DNA of 8,386 bases from Bog-756 sp036553725 (GTDB taxonomy: Bacteria > Actinomycetota > Acidimicrobiia > Acidimicrobiales > RAAP-2), in NCBI GenBank assembly GCA_036553725.1, contig DATBOO010000069.1, forward strand, positions 1 through 8,386, written 5' to 3'. This document shows, piece after piece, positions 6,764 through 8,386 of the stretch; the first letter of the stretch is position 1; each line of letters begins with the position of its first letter. The notes under the pieces are model-generated. The model did not search any database. It was not told where the DNA came from and worked only from the letters and a program-made list of their open reading frames with translations. The translations under genes and the position numbers were made by a program.

Positions 6764-7382
6764 TTTCCAGACCTACTTCAACCGCCGCGCCGGCCGCTTC
6801 GCGGCCTTCTACTCGAGCGAGCCGGTGGCCCGGGTGCTCGGCCGGGGCCCGCTCTTCGACCGGTTGCGGCTGGCCGTCGACATCGCGGTGACCGCCGGGG
6901 CCGAGCGGGTCCTCGACGTGGGCTGTGGCAGCGGCCCGCTGTTCGCCCCCCTGGCCGCCCGGGGAATCCACGTCACCGGTATCGATCCGGCCGAGGCCAT
7001 GGTGGCCAGGGCCCGGGAGCAGGCCGCCGCGTTCCCGGGGCTGGTCGAGGTCGAGCGGCGGGGATGGGAGACGGTCACCGAGGCGGATGCCGCCGACGTG
7101 GCCATCGCCCTCGGCGTGTTCGACTACCTGGACGAGCCCGCCGCCGCCCTGACCCGGATGGGGAGGGCCGCCGCCCACATCGTCGCATCGTTCCCGTCGC
7201 CGGGCGTGAGGTTGGAACTGCGGAAGGTACGCTACGGGGCCCGCGGGGTGGGTGTGCACGGCTACCCGACCGAACGGTTCGGCCCGTTGGCCGCCGAGGC
7301 CGGCCTGGAGGTAGCGGCGGTGCTCCCGCTCGATCGGGCGGGTCACGTCGTCCACTTCCGGCGCCGCACCGCTTCCCCGTGA
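6750..7382 (+). CDS. Class I SAM-dependent methyltransferase
   Basis: A 210-residue protein with SAM-binding motif I VLDVGCGSGPLFAPLAARG (54-72), an acidic residue at the end of strand 2 (GIDPAEAM, Asp79) and a later VAIALGVFDYLDEP segment (117-130) in the place of motifs II/III. The N-terminus YFNRRAGRFAAFYSSEP (9-25) is a cap seen in small stand-alone methyltransferases. It should methylate an O or N atom of a small molecule or sugar; the sequence does not identify the acceptor. ATG at 6750 has AGG nine bases upstream; GTG at 6744 is an in-frame alternative. The gene starts inside the deacetylase and its stop overlaps the ST2 start, so expression is almost certainly coupled to both. From context it most likely decorates the same glycan. 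Confidence 0.85.
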   Translation: MSSGDFQTYFNRRAGRFAAFYSSEPVARVLGRGPLFDRLRLAVDIAVTAGAERVLDVGCGSGPLFAPLAARGIHVTGIDPAEAMVARAREQAAAFPGLVEVERRGWETVTEADAADVAIALGVFDYLDEPAAALTRMGRAAAHIVASFPSPGVRLELRKVRYGARGVGVHGYPTERFGPLAAEAGLEVAAVLPLDRAGHVVHFRRRTASP

Positions 7383-8245
7383 AGTTCGGGGCCACCGCCC
7401 GATCGGCGTTCTCCGTCCTCCCGGTACCGATCCAGGGTCAGGTGCTGCGCCGGCTGCGCCGCTACCCGGCCTGGGCCGACGGCACCGCCCCTGAGGCACC
7501 GGCCCACCCGGGCGGGATGGCCGCCGGGCCTCCGGACTTCGTCGGGGTCGGCGTGTCCAAGGCCGGCACGTCCTGGTGGTTCAGCCTCATCCTGGCCCAC
7601 CCCGACGTCCACCCCCCGGCGAGGAAGGAGCTCCTGTACTTCAATCGGCAGTTCTTCGAGCGCAACCGGGACCAGGGCTACACCGAAGCGGACCTCTTGG
7701 CCTATCACCGGTGGTTCCCCCGTCCCGTCGGGGCCATCACCGGCGAATGGACCCCGTCCTACGTGTTCCGCTACCAGCTCCCGCCGATCCTGCGTCAGGC
7801 GGCACCGGAGGCCAAGATCCTGGTCCTGCTGCGCGATCCGGTCGAGCGCTACCAATCCGACATCTCCCGCCGGATGCCCGCCCGGCAGCGGCACAACGTC
7901 CGCTACCGCTCGCTGGTGAACGGGATGTACGCGGCGAAGCTCGAGCCCTGGGAGGCGGAGTACGGACCGGCGGAGATGCTCCTCCTGCAGTACGAGGACT
8001 GCGTCCGGCGGCCGGGCGACCACCTCGGCGCCACCTACCGGTTCCTGGGGCTCGACGACACGTTCCGCCCCGCCGGCCTGCACGAGGCGGTCAACCGGAC
8101 CCGGAGCAAGCGGGCCATGGACGAGTGGTTCAGGCGCTTGCTGGTCGATCTGTACGAGCCCGACGTGGTGGCCCTGGCCGCCCGCTATCCCCAGATCGAC
8201 CTCCGCCTGTGGCCCAACTTCTCCCATCTTGCCGGCGGCGGGTGA
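7379..8245 (+). CDS. Sulfotransferase ST2, paralogue of ST1
   Basis: A 288-residue PAPS-dependent sulfotransferase. Motifs: VGVGVSKAGTSWW (55-67), 5'-phosphosulfate loop; ARKELLYF (81-88) with the K-E pair; TGEWTPSYVF (121-130); LLRDPVERYQS (150-160), 3'-phosphate site; and the shared ending LWPNFSHLAGGG (277-288). By eye 18 of the 26 residues from PPDFVG to AHP+1 are identical to ST1, so the two are clear paralogues. GTG at 7379 overlaps the methyltransferase stop as GTGA; homology with ST1 starts at this codon, which supports it, and no Shine-Dalgarno is present, so translation probably depends on coupling. Last gene of the GT4 operon. The middle region (about 165-195) differs strongly from ST1, which suggests a different acceptor or position. 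No signal peptide. Confidence 0.87.
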   Translation: MKFGATARSAFSVLPVPIQGQVLRRLRRYPAWADGTAPEAPAHPGGMAAGPPDFVGVGVSKAGTSWWFSLILAHPDVHPPARKELLYFNRQFFERNRDQGYTEADLLAYHRWFPRPVGAITGEWTPSYVFRYQLPPILRQAAPEAKILVLLRDPVERYQSDISRRMPARQRHNVRYRSLVNGMYAAKLEPWEAEYGPAEMLLLQYEDCVRRPGDHLGATYRFLGLDDTFRPAGLHEAVNRTRSKRAMDEWFRRLLVDLYEPDVVALAARYPQIDLRLWPNFSHLAGGG

Positions 8246-8266
8246 CCTGCCTACGTGACGTCGCGG

Positions 8267-8294
8267 TAGACGTTCTCCAGGCGTAACGTATCCT
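8267..8294 (+). promoter_or_regulatory. Candidate promoter downstream of ST2
   Basis: TAGACG (8267-8272) and TATCCT (8289-8294) are 16 bp apart, and each matches its consensus at four of six positions. Transcription would start around 8300-8302, at or next to a GTG codon, which would give a leaderless message. Confidence 0.3.
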
Positions 8295-8301
8295 TTGGGG
8301 T

Positions 8302-8386
8302 GTGAGCCGGGGTTCGAACGAACATCGAGATCGAGGACGTCTACGACATCTGGCCGAACAACCAATGTCCCGGGACGACGCCCTTG
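8302..8386 (+). CDS. Possible start of a further gene, cut by window end; frame uncertain
   Basis: A GTG at 8302 opens a frame that reaches the window edge (28 codons), but only about half of those codons end in G or C, unlike every other gene here. The +1-shifted frame looks far more coding: 21 of 23 codons from 8318 to the edge end in G or C, giving IEIEDVYDIWPNN and on. It has no ATG, GTG or TTG start after its stop at 8303-8305. Either a rare start is used, or the gene begins at GTG 8302 and a one-base insertion in GGGG (8309-8312) breaks it. ATG at 8365 in the first frame is a third option. No family is recognised. Confidence 0.3.
   Translation, partial: MSRGSNEHRDRGRLRHLAEQPMSRDDAL

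Noticed and set aside
8304..8324. tRNA T-arm-like GGTTCGAAC
   Set aside because: The flanking bases do not form the five-pair T stem, and no acceptor, D or anticodon arm is present around it.
7343..8365. Long minus-strand ORF opposite ST2
   Set aside because: The translation shows no recognisable motif and is opposite a clearly coding gene with intact sulfotransferase motifs; long antisense ORFs are normal at this GC content.
1..8386. Insertion sequences, attachment sites, CRISPR arrays or defence genes
   Set aside because: No transposase or integrase, no regularly spaced repeats and no terminal inverted repeats were found; every sizeable gene fits glycan synthesis.

Overview
This is a GC-rich window (roughly 70% G+C, nearly all codons ending in G or C, frequent GTG starts). 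That fits a high-GC actinobacterium. An environmental lineage such as Acidimicrobiia is possible, but this is inference from composition and gene style only. The whole window reads as part of a surface-polysaccharide or glycolipid biosynthesis locus rich in sulfotransferases. No mobile element, CRISPR array or RNA gene is visible.

Layout. (1) Positions 1-825 (+) hold the 3' part of a family 2 glycosyltransferase cut by the window edge. (2) Its tail overlaps, tail to tail over 82 bp, a sulfotransferase on the minus strand (744-1667, ST1). (3) A 214-bp divergent spacer carries a good promoter, a short upstream ORF and a Shine-Dalgarno site for (4) an AsnB-type glutamine amidotransferase/asparagine synthetase (1882-3852, +). 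(5) This converges, with a 14-bp gap, on a second, unrelated sulfotransferase (3867-4766, -, ST3). (6) A 120-bp divergent spacer with overlapping opposed -10-like boxes separates ST3 from (7) a tight four-gene plus-strand operon: family 4 glycosyltransferase (4887-6017), NodB-type polysaccharide deacetylase (6014-6763), SAM methyltransferase (6750-7382) and a third sulfotransferase (7379-8245, ST2), a paralogue of ST1. All junctions in this operon overlap by 4-14 bp. (8) The last 141 bp hold a possible promoter and the ambiguous start of another gene.

Working together: the two glycosyltransferases would build part of a repeat unit. The deacetylase would expose amino groups (or trim acetyl groups), the methyltransferase and AsnB-like amidotransferase would decorate sugars, and three PAPS-dependent sulfotransferases of two families would sulfate the product. 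ST1 and ST2 carry motifs resembling eukaryotic heparan N-/3-O-sulfotransferases, while ST3 resembles the 2-O/6-O type. The combination of a deacetylase with both sulfotransferase types suggests a heparan-like modification toolkit split over separate bacterial genes. That is a hypothesis; substrate, linkage and cellular location cannot be read from the sequence. No polymerase, flippase, transporter, exosortase or sulfate-activation gene lies in the window.
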